In this document: in pieces, positions 6,037 through 6,787 of the stretch
Numbering within the stretch: position 1 is the first letter of the stretch
How the letters are laid out: each line of letters opens with the position of its first letter
Origin: Pseudomonadota bacterium
GTDB lineage: Bacteria > Pseudomonadota > Alphaproteobacteria > Rhizobiales > Devosiaceae
Assembly: GCA_023433985.1 (NCBI GenBank)
Contig: JAEYTN010000416.1
Location: 1 to 6,787, forward strand
DNA length: 6,787 nt
Direction: 5' to 3'
Notes under the pieces: model-generated
What the model was told of the DNA's origin: nothing
What the model saw: the letters and a program-made list of their open reading frames with translations, nothing else
Database searches by the model: none
Translations under genes and position numbers: made by a program

Positions 6037-6787
6037 TCAACGTTCGATCCACACCGGGACCGATTTGAAAGCGGGCGTGTGGGAGCGGGGATCGACGGCG
6101 GTGCCACAGAGCACGTTGGCCTCGGGGTAGTAGGCAAGCGCCGAGCCGCGCGGCAGGTCGAAAGTGGTGGCGGTGCCCTGCATCCGACCATGGTCCGACG
6201 CAAGGGTGACGCGGGCGCCGTCAGTGAGGCCGAACTCGGCCATGTCGTCGCGGTTGAGGAAGATGGCATCGCGCCCGGCCTTGAGGCGGTAGCTGTCGTG
6301 CTCCTCGTAGATGATGGTGTTGAACTGGCCCTCGGAGCGCACCGTGGCAAGCGTCAGGCGGGTCCAGGGCAGCGGCGTGGGCGTGACGACGAAGTGCGCC
6401 TTCTTGTCCGCCGTGCCGAACTCGGGAGCGTGGAGCACCCGGTGCTTGATGTGGAACTCGCGCTTCGCCACGTCGATATCGGCCAGTTGTTCGAGGCCGG
6501 GGACGATCCTGGCGATGGCCTCGCGCACCTTGCTGTGCTGCTTGAAAGCGGCGAAATCGATCGGGCAGTCGGGGACGAGATGGGCGGCGAGGTCGCACAG
6601 AATGACGGTTTCGGGGCGGACGTTGTCGAGCCGCCTGATGCCGCCATCGGAGAGGCGGACGTAGTTGAACATCGACTCCTGGGTCGTGGGTGACCATTCC
6701 TCGTCGCGGGCGGTGACGGGGAGGACCAGCACCTCGCCGTCGCCGAGACCGTGGACGTGGCCGCGGTTGAGTGTGGTGGTGAGGAAG
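6037..6787 (-). CDS. YdeP/FdhF-type molybdopterin oxidoreductase, C-terminal part
   Basis: The last 249 residues of a molybdopterin-dependent oxidoreductase of the FdhF/YdeP type (whole proteins are about 750-780 residues). The catalytic N-terminal part, any iron-sulfur site and the start lie beyond 6787. The visible piece begins in the family's TTTLNRGHVHG and VLVLPVTARDE region and runs through the linker. It ends with the molybdopterin-guanine-dinucleotide-binding C-terminal barrel: RSEGQFNTIIYEEHDSYR, then AIFLNRDDMAEFGLTDGARV, and YYPEANVLCGTAVD near the end. The GQFNT motif and the PEANVL...TPAFKSVPV ending are typical of this family. E. coli YdeP is linked to acid resistance, but its substrate is not established, so none is proposed here. 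A GTG at 6730-6732 within the reading frame is an internal valine codon, not the start. The stop is 30 bases upstream of the DUF2461 gene on the same strand, suggesting co-transcription. Confidence 0.88.
   Translation of the reverse strand, partial: FLTTTLNRGHVHGLGDGEVLVLPVTARDEEWSPTTQESMFNYVRLSDGGIRRLDNVRPETVILCDLAAHLVPDCPIDFAAFKQHSKVREAIARIVPGLEQLADIDVAKREFHIKHRVLHAPEFGTADKKAHFVVTPTPLPWTRLTLATVRSEGQFNTIIYEEHDSYRLKAGRDAIFLNRDDMAEFGLTDGARVTLASDHGRMQGTATTFDLPRGSALAYYPEANVLCGTAVDPRSHTPAFKSVPVWIER

Overview
The window is G+C-rich, densely coding bacterial chromosome, by eye about two thirds G+C with strongly G/C-biased third codon positions. The gene families (an EttA-type ABC-F ATPase, an ACC deaminase paired with a divergent Lrp-type regulator, a TolB-like propeller, a YdeP-type molybdoprotein) fit an alphaproteobacterium, most likely a plant- or soil-associated member of the Hyphomicrobiales such as a Devosia-like organism. 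That placement is inference from gene content and composition. No 16S rRNA or other marker is present. I see no rRNA, tRNA, CRISPR array, insertion sequence, transposase, phage gene or att site.

Layout, left to right. Positions 1-609 (minus) hold the N-terminal 203 codons of ettA, cut by the window edge. Positions 718-2477 (minus) hold an SLC13/DASS-family membrane transporter with two internal TrkA-C domains; its reading frame is broken by a single missing base near 1823. A 148-base divergent spacer with two perfect dyads follows. Positions 2626-3531 (plus) encode a PD40/TolB-like beta-propeller without a signal peptide. It converges on an Lrp/AsnC regulator (3601-4086, minus) across a hairpin-forming spacer. 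The regulator is divergent from acdS (4211-5224, plus), whose product is a full-length ACC deaminase with the family's diagnostic residues, so the regulator is probably AcdR. A second hairpin-rich spacer separates acdS from a convergent DUF2461 protein (5320-6006, minus). Directly upstream of that on the same strand is the C-terminal part of a YdeP/FdhF-type molybdopterin oxidoreductase (6037 to the window end).

How the genes work together. The one clear functional module is acdR-acdS: removal of the ethylene precursor 1-aminocyclopropane-1-carboxylate to 2-oxobutyrate and ammonia, under local control by an Lrp-family sensor. The 124-base spacer contains a 13-base dyad that is a candidate operator. 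The other genes look like housekeeping or accessory functions without an obvious shared pathway. I found no convincing previously undescribed multi-gene system. The points most worth a second look are the transporter frameshift, the two candidate operators, and a histidine-rich pocket predicted in the propeller protein.
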